DNA of 64,000 bases from Cytobacillus eiseniae (GCF_017874625.1 NZ_JAGIKZ010000009.1:61699-125698), one strand, 5' to 3'; numbered from the stretch's first letter, positions 56,777 through 64,000 are shown. Translations and numbers: made by a program. The notes: a model not told the origin generated them from the sequence alone.

Positions 56777-57144
56777 CCTTCCAATCTTCCCTTCTGCTTA
56801 CGCAGTTTATTCAGCTCCCTAATAATTTCCTTATCAACCTCATTATTCGTTTGTTTCTTTTTTGGCTTATATGCTTGTTCGTTCGTATCTGTCCTAATAT
56901 AACTTGTAGCAAGTGATTGATATTGCTGCTTCATCGTTTCAAAGTCATTCTTGGTAATTTTCTTCATTAAATAATCCATCTCAAGTTCATTGACCGCTTC
57001 ATAAATCAACTCTAAAGGAAGTTCCGTTTCTTGCTCCGACTTATTTTCTTCCTCCTCTTTACTACTCGCAAAAAAAGGGGCAATGATAAAGTAAAAACAA
57101 GTAATAATCACGATGGAGCCTACAATTAGAAAAATATAATCCAT
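56773..57144 (-). CDS. Small membrane/coiled-coil protein in ccm operon
   Basis: About 123 aa. N-terminal helix (YIFLIVGSIVIITCFYFIIAPFF), an acidic linker, then LELIYEAVNELEMDYLMKKITKNDFETMKQQY and a basic C-terminus (KKKQTNNEVDKEIIRELNKLRKQKGR). The helical segment is like CcmI regions that follow the first TM. ATG 57144 is favoured by AAGGAA spacing. Lies between the ccmH-like gene and the previous small gene. Confidence 0.7.
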   Translation of the reverse strand: MDYIFLIVGSIVIITCFYFIIAPFFASSKEEEENKSEQETELPLELIYEAVNELEMDYLMKKITKNDFETMKQQYQSLATSYIRTDTNEQAYKPKKKQTNNEVDKEIIRELNKLRKQKGRLEG

Positions 57145-57162
57145 ACATATCATTTCCTTTTA

Positions 57163-57684
57163 TTAAAAGTACTTTTTCCGCTCTTCTTCAAAGGTTTGTT
57201 CGATAATTTCTTTTTCTGTCTCTGATACGTTCATTTCTTCAGCATCTAAATGATCATCCGTACAGTCTTTTTTCTTTGTCAGCCTTTTAATTCCATATCC
57301 AACAATGATTGCACCTAATAAAAATCCGAAAGCAGGTGCAATCCAGGCAATCAGCCCGCTCCCCTCAGTCGCTGGAGTTCGTAACGCTGCCTGACCATAC
57401 TCATCCACATATGATTGCAGGATTTCCTTTTCAGACTTTCCTTGATTTAAAGCTTCAATAACTTCTTCATAATAGACTTTTTTAATGGAACAAGTAGAAT
57501 AATCATGATCGGCATGTCCCTGCATATCCAACTGATTAATAATAGATTTAAACTCCTTAGAATTATAATCATATTTTCCGTTTGCCTTTACGCTATTATC
57601 ATTCATGCTTAAGTCAATCAGTATGATGGAGGCTATTGCAGCGAGTGAGCATTTGATCATTTGTCTTCTCGATAATTCTTTCAT
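57163..57684 (-). CDS. ccmH: CcmH/NrfF-like protein lacking the CxxC motif
   Basis: 173 aa. Signal/anchor helix at residues 12-26 (SLAAIASIILIDL), then the CcmH helical bundle with the hallmark LNQGKSEKEILQSYVDEYG and a C-terminal membrane helix (LIAWIAPAFGFLLGAIIVGY). Where CcmH normally has LRCPVC, the sequence is MQGHADHDYSTCSIKK: only one cysteine, with three acidic/His residues nearby. So the thiol-reducing role is probably lost or changed. ATG 57684 follows AGAGGTG and overlaps the ccmF stop by four bases. Confidence 0.82.
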   Translation of the reverse strand: MKELSRRQMIKCSLAAIASIILIDLSMNDNSVKANGKYDYNSKEFKSIINQLDMQGHADHDYSTCSIKKVYYEEVIEALNQGKSEKEILQSYVDEYGQAALRTPATEGSGLIAWIAPAFGFLLGAIIVGYGIKRLTKKKDCTDDHLDAEEMNVSETEKEIIEQTFEEERKKYF

Positions 57685-59660
57685 GCTCGGACACCTCTCT
57701 GCCGACTTCCAATTCTGAAGGCTGCCGATGTTTTCCCTCCAATTAAAGCAATCGCTGTTCCAATAACCATCAGTATCCCTCCTGCCCAAATCCAGCTAAC
57801 AAAAGGATTGATCTTGATAACAAATGTTGCTTTTTCTTTGCTTTCCCATGAGCTAAGAACGACATATAAATCTTCTGTCAAATTTGTTTTGATGGCTACC
57901 TCAGAGGAAGGCTCTGGCCATGTGCCATAAAATATTTTTTCTGGGTGAATCGTTCCATTTCTTTTTCCCTTATAGTTAACATCCATATTAGCTGTTACAA
58001 TGCCATTGCCGTTCTTTTCAATTTCAGTGAGTTCCTTGAATGTCAACTCGTAATGACCAACCTGGAAGCTTTCACCTTGGCCGACTGTTTTCATCACCTC
58101 TTCAGAATAGGCATTTGATGAAATGACACCGACTGCAATAATTGCGATCCCAATATGAACAATATATCCGCCGTATCTTCGCTGATTCTTTCTTGTTAAT
58201 CGGAATAGCGCTTTTATAAAACCTTCCTTTGTTGCCTTTTGTCTTGCACGTGTCCCTCGCCAAATTTCAGCAAGATGAACATTAAACATAAATACTGTTA
58301 CCGTTAACCCAATAATCGCATATATCCCTTTTATTCCCATCAAAACAAGAATGATGGCAAAAACAATCGCTGCAAACAGCGGAATGAGCGTATTTCTAAT
58401 AAATCGATCAAACACAGCTTTTTGCCAAGAGATTAATGGGCAAATGGCCATAAGAAGAAGGAGGACAAGCATAATTGGAGCCATTACCTTATTGAAATAT
58501 GGTGCACCAACATTTACCTTCGTTCCTGTGATTGTTTCAGAAATTAAGGGGTACATCGTTCCAAAGAATACAGCAAAAGTGGCCGTTATCAGAATGAAGT
58601 TATTCAAAAGGAAGCTACTTTCCTTAGAAAAATACGATTCGATTGGCTTACTGTCACTTTTAATAAGCTGATAACGTGTGGCCACCACATAAATCGCAAA
58701 GAGCATCATGAAGGCCATAAAAATTAAGAAATAGCTTCCTAGATTGCTATCACCGAATGAATGAACACTCGTTAATATCCCGCTTCTCACGAGGAATGTA
58801 CCAAAAAGGGTAAGAATATAAGATAAAATAATTAAGCTTAAGTTCCATGTTTTCAGCATGTTTTTCCGTTCTTGAATCATCATTGAATGCAAGAATGCTG
58901 ATACCGTTAACCAAGGTAGGAAGGAAGCATTTTCAACAGGATCCCATGCCCAATATCCACCCCATCCAAGTTCTAGGTAAGCCCACCAGCCACCGATCAT
59001 ATTCCCTAGTGTTAAGAACAACCATGCCGTTAAAGTCCATCGTCTCGTTAATTTAATCCACTCTGCATCCATTCTCTTCATAATCAATGCAGCGATCGCA
59101 TAAGCAAAAGGAACTGCTAATCCTACATATCCCATATATAATGTGACTGGATGGAGGACCATCCCAGGATTCTGAAGCATTGGATTTAAGCCTTTTCCAT
59201 CTAGTGGTATCGTATCTGTCATTTCAAATGGGTTCGCATTTAGCACCATGACAATATAGAAAAATAAAATATTCGTTAATAAAATGGAGGACACATACGG
59301 AATCATTTTGTTTTGCTTTTTCTTATTTAAAACAATGATTGCCGTGTAAATGCTTAGCAAGAATGTCCAAAGCAGGAGTGATCCTGCATTCCCTGCCCAA
59401 AATGCTGCCAGTTTATAAATAATTGGCAGTTCATTATTCGTATAAGAAGCTACGTATTGAAATTGAAATTGACTCGTTCCAAGAATATAGAATAGGAGAA
59501 ATGCTGAAATACTTGCGACAAATGCTAGTGATAAGACTCCTCCTCTTGCACTCTCAAGCCATCTCTCATCTTTTCTTTTTAACCCAATGATGTTAGCAAT
59601 TAAAGCATATAACGAAATGACAATGCCTAAGATGAGAGCAATATTGCCGATTAAATACAT
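57681..59660 (-). CDS. ccmF: CcmF/NrfE heme lyase
   Basis: 659 aa, about 14-15 membrane helices. WWD domain WGGYWAWDPVENASFLPW with flanking histidines (VLHPVTLYMGYV; LHSMM) and the C-terminal soluble loop. It attaches heme from CcmE to apocytochrome. Given the CxxCK heme of NrfA in the same operon, an NrfE-like specificity is plausible. Confidence 0.94.
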   Translation of the reverse strand: MYLIGNIALILGIVISLYALIANIIGLKRKDERWLESARGGVLSLAFVASISAFLLFYILGTSQFQFQYVASYTNNELPIIYKLAAFWAGNAGSLLLWTFLLSIYTAIIVLNKKKQNKMIPYVSSILLTNILFFYIVMVLNANPFEMTDTIPLDGKGLNPMLQNPGMVLHPVTLYMGYVGLAVPFAYAIAALIMKRMDAEWIKLTRRWTLTAWLFLTLGNMIGGWWAYLELGWGGYWAWDPVENASFLPWLTVSAFLHSMMIQERKNMLKTWNLSLIILSYILTLFGTFLVRSGILTSVHSFGDSNLGSYFLIFMAFMMLFAIYVVATRYQLIKSDSKPIESYFSKESSFLLNNFILITATFAVFFGTMYPLISETITGTKVNVGAPYFNKVMAPIMLVLLLLMAICPLISWQKAVFDRFIRNTLIPLFAAIVFAIILVLMGIKGIYAIIGLTVTVFMFNVHLAEIWRGTRARQKATKEGFIKALFRLTRKNQRRYGGYIVHIGIAIIAVGVISSNAYSEEVMKTVGQGESFQVGHYELTFKELTEIEKNGNGIVTANMDVNYKGKRNGTIHPEKIFYGTWPEPSSEVAIKTNLTEDLYVVLSSWESKEKATFVIKINPFVSWIWAGGILMVIGTAIALIGGKTSAAFRIGSRQRGVRA

Positions 59661-59680
59661 GTTGTCACCCGCCTGTCTAA

Positions 59681-60130
59681 TTAGTCCTCATTTGTCTTAT
59701 TTCTATTTTGATGCATTTCTGGATCGTAATTTTCTGGATCCTCGCCTTCATATTTTGAAGGGCATTTCGTTTGTACCCTTTCTGCTTCAAATTCACCTTT
59801 TTCATTTAAGAAGCCTTCGACGATGACAATTACATCTTCAGAAAAATTATCAGGTTTCACACCGTTATAAATGACGGGTAAAATACGGTCTCTGCCATCT
59901 TCAACTATTTCAAATCTCAACTCAATTTTATCGGCATTCCACTGAACAGAATCCTCAATTAACAGCCCCTGTGTCATGACGTATTCATCTTTAAAGCTGT
60001 CTTTATTGTTTAAAAGCTCCTCAATTGCTATTTCCTTACTTCCCGCACTAGGCATTGTCGAAAAAAACATAATCATGATCGCTGCAGCGACAAGGGACAA
60101 TCCAAAAACAATTTTTTTATTCTTCGTCAT
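59681..60130 (-). CDS. ccmE: CcmE heme chaperone, Cys-type
   Basis: 149 aa. N-terminal anchor (IVFGLSLVAAAIMIMFF), OB-fold beta-barrel with IVEDGRDRILPVIYNGVKPDNF and VEGFLNEKGEFEAERV. The heme-binding H in the usual HDENY-type motif is replaced by TKCPSKYEG, i.e. CxxxY. This Cys form is known from System I* of archaea and some sulfate reducers. RBS GAGGAGG. Directly before ccmF. Confidence 0.9.
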   Translation of the reverse strand: MTKNKKIVFGLSLVAAAIMIMFFSTMPSAGSKEIAIEELLNNKDSFKDEYVMTQGLLIEDSVQWNADKIELRFEIVEDGRDRILPVIYNGVKPDNFSEDVIVIVEGFLNEKGEFEAERVQTKCPSKYEGEDPENYDPEMHQNRNKTNED

Positions 60131-60166
60131 TTTCTTAGCCTCCTCTAGATTTTGAGCGATTTCGCT

Positions 60167-61123
60167 TCATTCCTTTTTCATTAATTCGTTATACTCTTGT
60201 TCAGAAATACTTCCGTCAAGAAGCATCGCTCGTAATCGTTGTTTTTTTATTTCATAATCTTTCGTCTCTTTTTCTTGTGCCTTCTGTATAGGTTTCTTTC
60301 TTTTTAAAAGGAAAAGAATCAGAACGGCAGCGACAATGCATATTCCACCGACTAGAGCAATAACCTGCCATATTGGAAGCGTCTCATTTTGCTTCACTGC
60401 CTCTTTCCCATGTGCAGGATCTCCTGTCATTTCTGCCATAATGTCCATCGTTGTCCTTGTTTCTGCACGGGTATATTCCAGTTGAAATTCCTTTATGTCA
60501 TCAGGCTTCATTCCTTGAATCTGATATGAAAACATATTCATTCCATAGCCATTCTCCTGATGTGAATCTGCCGGAGGAGTCAATTGGAATTGTTCAGATT
60601 TTAATGGCTCTAGAAAAATAACATTTACAAGTCCGATATTTGCAAAGCTTTTAAATTGGTATGTTGCCTTTTTTGACTCGCCTTTAGCGACCAATTGGGC
60701 TGTATAATATTCGATAACGAATTTATATGATTCATTTGGCTGGATTTCTTCTGTTGTTTCCCATGAAATCGTGCCCTTATCCTGATCTTTCTCGTATTCA
60801 ATTTCATTCAACTCTGTCAAATTACGATTATAATCAGCGACAAAACCAATCCGAAACTCATCCTCATTCATTGGGAGCGGAATCTCAATCTGCCCCTTCA
60901 ATGGTGAATCTGTATTATTTACAAGTGTTCCATGGTATCCAATTAATAAAGAAGGATGATCTTGCTCTTTATCCTCTGGATGCTTCGCATACTCTGGCAT
61001 GACTTGAACCTTTAACTCCTCCATCTTTAAGATAGGTGTTTCTTCCTGTGCATTTGATTGTCCTGGTAGTATGCTTAGGAACAGGAAGAGCATCCCTATC
61101 CAAGTCAGGAATTTTCTTATCAT
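60167..61123 (-). CDS. Signal-peptide, membrane-anchored protein of unknown function
   Basis: 318 aa. Signal peptide (FLTWIGMLFLFLSILPGQSNAQ), a beta-rich outer domain of about 210 residues (LLIGYHGTLVNNTDSPLKGQIEIPLPM; FVIEYYTAQLV), one membrane helix (VIALVGGICIVAAVLILFLL), then a short basic cytoplasmic tail ending LRAMLLDGSISEQEYNELM, a SHOCT-like motif. First gene of the ccm-nrf operon, start ATG after AAAGGGTG. Its position suggests a role in cytochrome maturation, but no homologue is known to me. Confidence 0.8.
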   Translation of the reverse strand: MIRKFLTWIGMLFLFLSILPGQSNAQEETPILKMEELKVQVMPEYAKHPEDKEQDHPSLLIGYHGTLVNNTDSPLKGQIEIPLPMNEDEFRIGFVADYNRNLTELNEIEYEKDQDKGTISWETTEEIQPNESYKFVIEYYTAQLVAKGESKKATYQFKSFANIGLVNVIFLEPLKSEQFQLTPPADSHQENGYGMNMFSYQIQGMKPDDIKEFQLEYTRAETRTTMDIMAEMTGDPAHGKEAVKQNETLPIWQVIALVGGICIVAAVLILFLLKRKKPIQKAQEKETKDYEIKKQRLRAMLLDGSISEQEYNELMKKE

Positions 61124-61167
61124 TTTTGACACCCTTTCATCCTTGCTGTTGTCTTTTATGAACATTT

Positions 61168-61183
61168 TGTGAATGTTTTCACA
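61168..61183. promoter_or_regulatory. FNR-type binding site
   Basis: TGTGAATGTTTTCACA is a perfect TGTGA-N6-TCACA palindrome. It is centred about 52 bp before the first ATG of the ccm-nrf operon. That is close for a class II activator site, so the exact promoter geometry is unclear. Confidence 0.75.
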
Positions 61184-61445
61184 TGTGAACTTAAACAATA
61201 AAACCTAATTTTTATTAGGGAGGGGGCTATATTTATTTAAGTTAAATTAGCTTACTCTATTTAAACCATTTTTTGCATTTCCTTATCTGTGACTTATAGC
61301 ACGATTAAACGATAAGTTCTTATCTACTTTGTGAACGAGGAGAAATTTATGGAAAAAGAGAATAACGATCGAAGTACACTTCGGAGCCGACTAAGATCAG
61401 CTTTTCATAGGGAAAACTGACGCCGGATAGATGATGCAGACATTG

Positions 61446-61474
61446 AAAAACCCTGCTGCCAAAAGCAACAGGGT
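61446..61474 (-). terminator. Terminator of ytzC operon
   Basis: Stem ACCCTG-C-TGC / GCA-A-CAGGGT around CAAAA; minus-strand tail of five Ts. It lies just past the stop of the small gene at 61480. Confidence 0.8.
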
Positions 61475-61479
61475 GAATT

Positions 61480-61644
61480 TTATTCTGGATGAAATTTAGA
61501 TTTTACTGGCTGCCCTTTTTTCTCATACAATTTTTTTGCTTGCTTTACTAAGTCAAAATCACTGCCTAGTTCGATATCATTGCTGTTAACGCCATTTCTT
61601 GTTTTCTGTTCAGGATTATTTTGTTTTGATCGTTTTTTAACCAT
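61480..61644 (-). CDS. Small hydrophilic protein, 54 aa
   Basis: Starts MVKKRSKQNNPEQKTRNGVN, followed by NDIELGSDFDLVKQAKKLYEKKGQ. Very hydrophilic, no signal or membrane part; size and composition resemble small spore-associated proteins, but I cannot name it. Strong AAGGAGGG RBS overlapping the region just past ytzC. Probably cotranscribed with ytzC, then terminated. Confidence 0.75.
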   Translation of the reverse strand: MVKKRSKQNNPEQKTRNGVNSNDIELGSDFDLVKQAKKLYEKKGQPVKSKFHPE

Positions 61645-61656
61645 CCCTAGCCCTCC

Positions 61657-61923
61657 TTAGTTATGAGGAAGAATAATCATTTGGTTTTGAAGCTGCTGTA
61701 ATTGAAGCCTCATGCGGTGAAGCTGTTCACGTTGCTGGGAATTCGCACTGAGCGCCATTTTAGCCAAGTCATTATATGCTTCCTCTAGAGATACGAGCGC
61801 ATTTGTATACCCATCATCATTATAATGCTCCTGCATCCGTCCCTCTTGGTATTGATCATGAGCAAAGCGTATCGCATCCTCGCACTGTTGAATAAGCTGA
61901 TCCATCGATTCACGAGTTGCCAT
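61657..61923 (-). CDS. ytzC: YtzC family protein
   Basis: 88 aa helical protein. Like B. subtilis YtzC it has EHYND, a central LEEAYNDLAKM and the ending QQREQLHRMRLQLQQLQNQMI. Function unknown. ATG 61923 after GGAGGCGAAAGA is chosen; the longer frame is without RBS. Divergent from ytqA. Confidence 0.9.
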   Translation of the reverse strand: MATRESMDQLIQQCEDAIRFAHDQYQEGRMQEHYNDDGYTNALVSLEEAYNDLAKMALSANSQQREQLHRMRLQLQQLQNQMIILPHN

Positions 61924-62038
61924 TCTTTCGCCTCCTGCCAACAAAATGGGTTGAAAACTCGAAGCTACATGCTTCATCATTAGTTTGTTCATCTTATTTA
62001 CTGTCTACTATTTAAATTACTGGCAATTTTATTTTACT

Positions 62039-62068
62039 TTGAACAATCTTTTCACTTCATGGTATGAT
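62039..62068 (+). promoter_or_regulatory. SigA-type promoter of ytqA-mnmM
   Basis: TTGAAC (62039-62044), 18-bp spacer, TATGAT (62063-62068), about 50 bp before the ytqA start. Confidence 0.65.
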
Positions 62069-62116
62069 TATTTTTATGCACGATAAGACAAGATATATAT
62101 TTAGGAGGTTTCTGAA

Positions 62117-63085
62117 TTGAATCAGACAAACCCTTTCCCGTATGCAGCTGATGATAAACGTTACCATACATGGAATTACCATTTACGAAATGAATTTGGA
62201 CATAAAGTATTTAAAGTAGCACTAGATGGCGGCTTTGATTGCCCGAATCGTGATGGCACTGTTGCACATGGTGGTTGTACTTTCTGCAGTGCTGCGGGCT
62301 CAGGAGATTATGCAGGCAATCGTGCCGATGATCTTGAAACCCAATTTAATGAAATTAAAGAAAAAATGCATCATAAATGGAAAGACGGCAAATATATGGC
62401 TTATTTCCAAGCCTTCACAAATACACACGCACCTGTAGAAGTATTAAGAGATATGTACGAAAGAGTGCTTCAGCAGGAAGGTGTTGTTGGCTTATCGATC
62501 GCTACAAGACCGGATTGTCTTCCAGATGATGTCGTTGAATATTTGGCAGAGCTAAATGAACGAACCTATTTATGGGTAGAGCTCGGCTTGCAAACGGTTC
62601 ACGAGAGAACTGCGCTGTTGATCAATCGAGCACATGATTACAAATGCTATGTTGAAGGTGTAGAGAAGCTTCGTAAGCATGGCATTCGTGTTTGTACGCA
62701 TATTATTAATGGCCTCCCGCTTGAAACACCGGAAATGATGATGGAGACAGCAAAAGAGGTGGCCAAGTTAGATGTACAAGGAATCAAGATCCATCTTCTC
62801 CATCTGTTAAAGGGCACACCAATGGTGAAGCAATATGAAAAAGGCATGCTTGAATTTTTATCTTTTGAAAACTATGTAAGCTTAGTATGTGACCAATTAG
62901 AAATTTTACCGCCAGAAATGATTATTCACCGTATTACAGGCGATGGCCCGATCGATTTAATGGTTGGTCCAATGTGGAGTGTAAATAAATGGGAAGTTCT
63001 TAATGCGATTGATGCAGAGTTGAAGCGGAGAGATAGCTGGCAGGGCAAGTTTTATAAGCCAAGCCAAATGGAGATTCAAGCATGA
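62117..63085 (+). CDS. ytqA: Radical SAM protein YtqA
   Basis: 322 aa. The cluster motif is CPNRDGTVAHGGCTFCS (C-x11-CxxC, the YtqA/YhcC subtype). Then SIATRPDCLPDDVV, LWVELGLQTVHERT and HIINGLPLET. Related E. coli YhcC; exact reaction unknown, probably RNA- or cofactor-related. TTG start after AGGAGG. Overlaps mnmM by four bases. Confidence 0.92.
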   Translation: MNQTNPFPYAADDKRYHTWNYHLRNEFGHKVFKVALDGGFDCPNRDGTVAHGGCTFCSAAGSGDYAGNRADDLETQFNEIKEKMHHKWKDGKYMAYFQAFTNTHAPVEVLRDMYERVLQQEGVVGLSIATRPDCLPDDVVEYLAELNERTYLWVELGLQTVHERTALLINRAHDYKCYVEGVEKLRKHGIRVCTHIINGLPLETPEMMMETAKEVAKLDVQGIKIHLLHLLKGTPMVKQYEKGMLEFLSFENYVSLVCDQLEILPPEMIIHRITGDGPIDLMVGPMWSVNKWEVLNAIDAELKRRDSWQGKFYKPSQMEIQA

Positions 63086-63654
63086 AGCTTGATGGAATTT
63101 TGCCTTTTGCACGGCAATTAGTAGCGAGTGCATTATCACCTGGTGACTTGGCTGTGGATGCGACTATTGGGAATGGACATGATACGTTATTTCTCGCAAA
63201 ATTAGTTGGTGAATCAGGCATAGTATACGGATTTGATATTCAAAACGAAGCGATTGCTAATACGACAAAACGATTACTTAACGACAATCTTTTAGAACGA
63301 GTCACTTTATTCCATAAAGGACATGAACAGTTGCGAAATAACATTCCAGAAGATCATCATGGAAAAATAAAGGCAGCCATCTTTAATCTAGGCTACTTGC
63401 CTGGTGGAAATAAATCAATTGTCACAACACCAGTAACAACGATCTCTGCAATTGAACAACTTCTTGAGATTATGGCCCCTGAAGGCATTATCGTACTTGT
63501 CATTTATCATGGACACGAAGAGGGTGCATTGGAAAGAGATATCCTTCTTCCATTTGTGAAACAAATCGATCAAAAAGCAGCACATGTTTTGCAATACCAA
63601 TTTATTAATCAACAGAACAGTCCACCTTTTATTATTGCGATTGAAAAGAGGTAA
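63082..63654 (+). CDS. mnmM: tRNA methyltransferase MnmM (YtqB)
   Basis: 190-aa class I SAM methyltransferase. Motif I AVDATIGNGHDTLFLAKLVG, then GFDIQNEAI, FNLGYLPGGNKSIVT (catalytic NLGYLPG). In B. subtilis YtqB was reported to methylate nm5s2U to mnm5s2U in tRNA. ATG overlaps the ytqA stop, so the two are coupled. Confidence 0.9.
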   Translation: MKLDGILPFARQLVASALSPGDLAVDATIGNGHDTLFLAKLVGESGIVYGFDIQNEAIANTTKRLLNDNLLERVTLFHKGHEQLRNNIPEDHHGKIKAAIFNLGYLPGGNKSIVTTPVTTISAIEQLLEIMAPEGIIVLVIYHGHEEGALERDILLPFVKQIDQKAAHVLQYQFINQQNSPPFIIAIEKR

Positions 63655-63664
63655 CAAGTTTAAT

Positions 63665-63701
63665 CATCTCATTGTGCTTTCCCAATGGGGTGGTTTTTTT
63701 A
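63665..63701 (+). terminator. Terminator of ytqA-mnmM
   Basis: Stem CATCTCATTG (63665-63674) / CAATGGGGTG (63683-63692), two G-U pairs, followed by seven Ts. Confidence 0.82.
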
Positions 63702-63702
63702 T

Positions 63703-64000
63703 TTGCCGGGTGTATTGCTTTGGGCTGCTCCTATGGGACAGTTTCTTCGGTTTTTCTAACTATTTTGTCTCATTGAGCACTCTTATGGGACAGTTCCTTC
63801 TGTTTTTTTCCTCATTTTGTCTCATTGAACACTTCTATGGGACAGTTCCTTCGGCTTCTCTTCTTATTTTGTCTCATTGAGCACTCCTATGGGACAGTTC
63901 CTTCGGTTTTTTTCCTCATTTTGTCTCATTGAACACTTCTATGGGACAGTTCCTTCGGCTTCTCTTCTTATTTTGTCTCATTGAGCACTCCTATGGGACA
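63703..64000 (+). repeat. Second 52-bp tandem hairpin array (continues past window)
   Basis: GGGACAG cores at 63735, 63787, 63839, 63891, 63943 and 63995: exact 52-bp period. Units alternate between two variants (GAGCACTCCTATGGGACA and GAACACTTCTATGGGACA). Each pairs TGTCTCAT with ATGGGACA. Unrelated in sequence to the array at 49614. Confidence 0.9.

Larger units (their letters stand above)
61124..61479. other. Intergenic region upstream of ccm-nrf operon
   Basis: About 356 bp. It contains the FNR-type site at 61168-61183, a small CCTAAT/ATTAGG hairpin at 61204-61219 and the terminator of the next minus-strand gene. No gene seen. Confidence 0.6.

Noticed and set aside
63584..63880. 98-aa plus-strand frame running into the 52-bp array
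   Set aside because: It comes from the array sequence plus another frame of mnmM, with no RBS.
63703..64000. Possible CRISPR array at the window end
   Set aside because: Units are nearly identical along all 52 bp; there are no unique spacers.

Overview
The window is a piece of a low-GC, endospore-forming Bacillaceae chromosome. This is inferred from strong similarity of many products to Bacillus subtilis proteins (CcpA, SftA, YtoQ, YtzE, YtzC, LeuS), from near-complete conservation of the B. subtilis ccpA-leuS gene order, from a Cse60-type sporulation gene, a SigB-type promoter and a leucine T-box. The genus cannot be fixed from sequence reading. Ammonifying nitrite reduction in a Bacillus-like genome fits Neobacillus or Cytobacillus relatives, but that is a guess.

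Region 1-34 kb is mostly conserved backbone: ccpA (cut by the window start), the DAHP synthase/chorismate mutase gene, an FtsA-like protein with an unusual C-terminus, the stress operon ytxGHJ, ampS, murC, pncB, sftA, ytpPQ, a chemoreceptor, ytoQ, an ITP/XTPase, ytoP, ytzB, ytnP, trmB, ytzH, ytmP, amyX, ytlR-ytlQ-thpR, pepV-dat, the ythPQ ABC transporter, ytzE and an RsuA-type pseudouridine synthase. murJ (ytgP) follows at 34-35.6 kb. These genes serve cell-wall synthesis, chromosome segregation, tRNA/rRNA modification, glycogen or pullulan use and D-amino acid metabolism.

Region 35.8-39 kb is an accessory operon: TusA-like, DsrE-like, a TusA-OsmC fusion, a MetE catalytic-domain-like zinc enzyme and a second OsmC protein. 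It looks like a sulfur (or selenium) relay feeding a thiol methyltransferase. ytfP, cse60 and a LysR regulator of the type often linked to selenium or sulfur metabolism follow. Region 42.6-48 kb returns to backbone-like content: ytwF, leuS with its T-box, an RDD membrane protein and an SDR dehydrogenase.

Region 48-61 kb is the most accessory part. An intact IS3-family element sits inside a 52-bp tandem hairpin array. After an MFS transporter comes a 13-gene, one-direction operon. In transcription order it encodes an unknown membrane-anchored protein, CcmE, CcmF, a CcmH-like protein, two small membrane/coiled-coil proteins, CcmA, CcmB, CcmC, a tiny CcmD, a TlpA/CcmG-like thioredoxin, NrfH and NrfA. 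It therefore supplies a periplasmic-side multiheme nitrite reductase together with its own cytochrome c maturation machinery. That machinery is System I rather than the System II (ResABC) usual in Bacillus. CcmE carries a CxxxY instead of the heme-binding His, and CcmH lacks its CxxC, which resembles the rare System I*. A perfect FNR-type palindrome lies just upstream.

Region 61.4-64 kb has a small spore-former-type gene, ytzC, ytqA and mnmM (ytqB), then a second, unrelated tandem array with the same 52-bp period, running off the window end. Two copies of a further hairpin-rich dispersed repeat (19.8 and 42.0 kb) space their hairpins 51, 61 and 51 bp apart. Helically phased hairpin arrays therefore appear to be a recurring intergenic theme.
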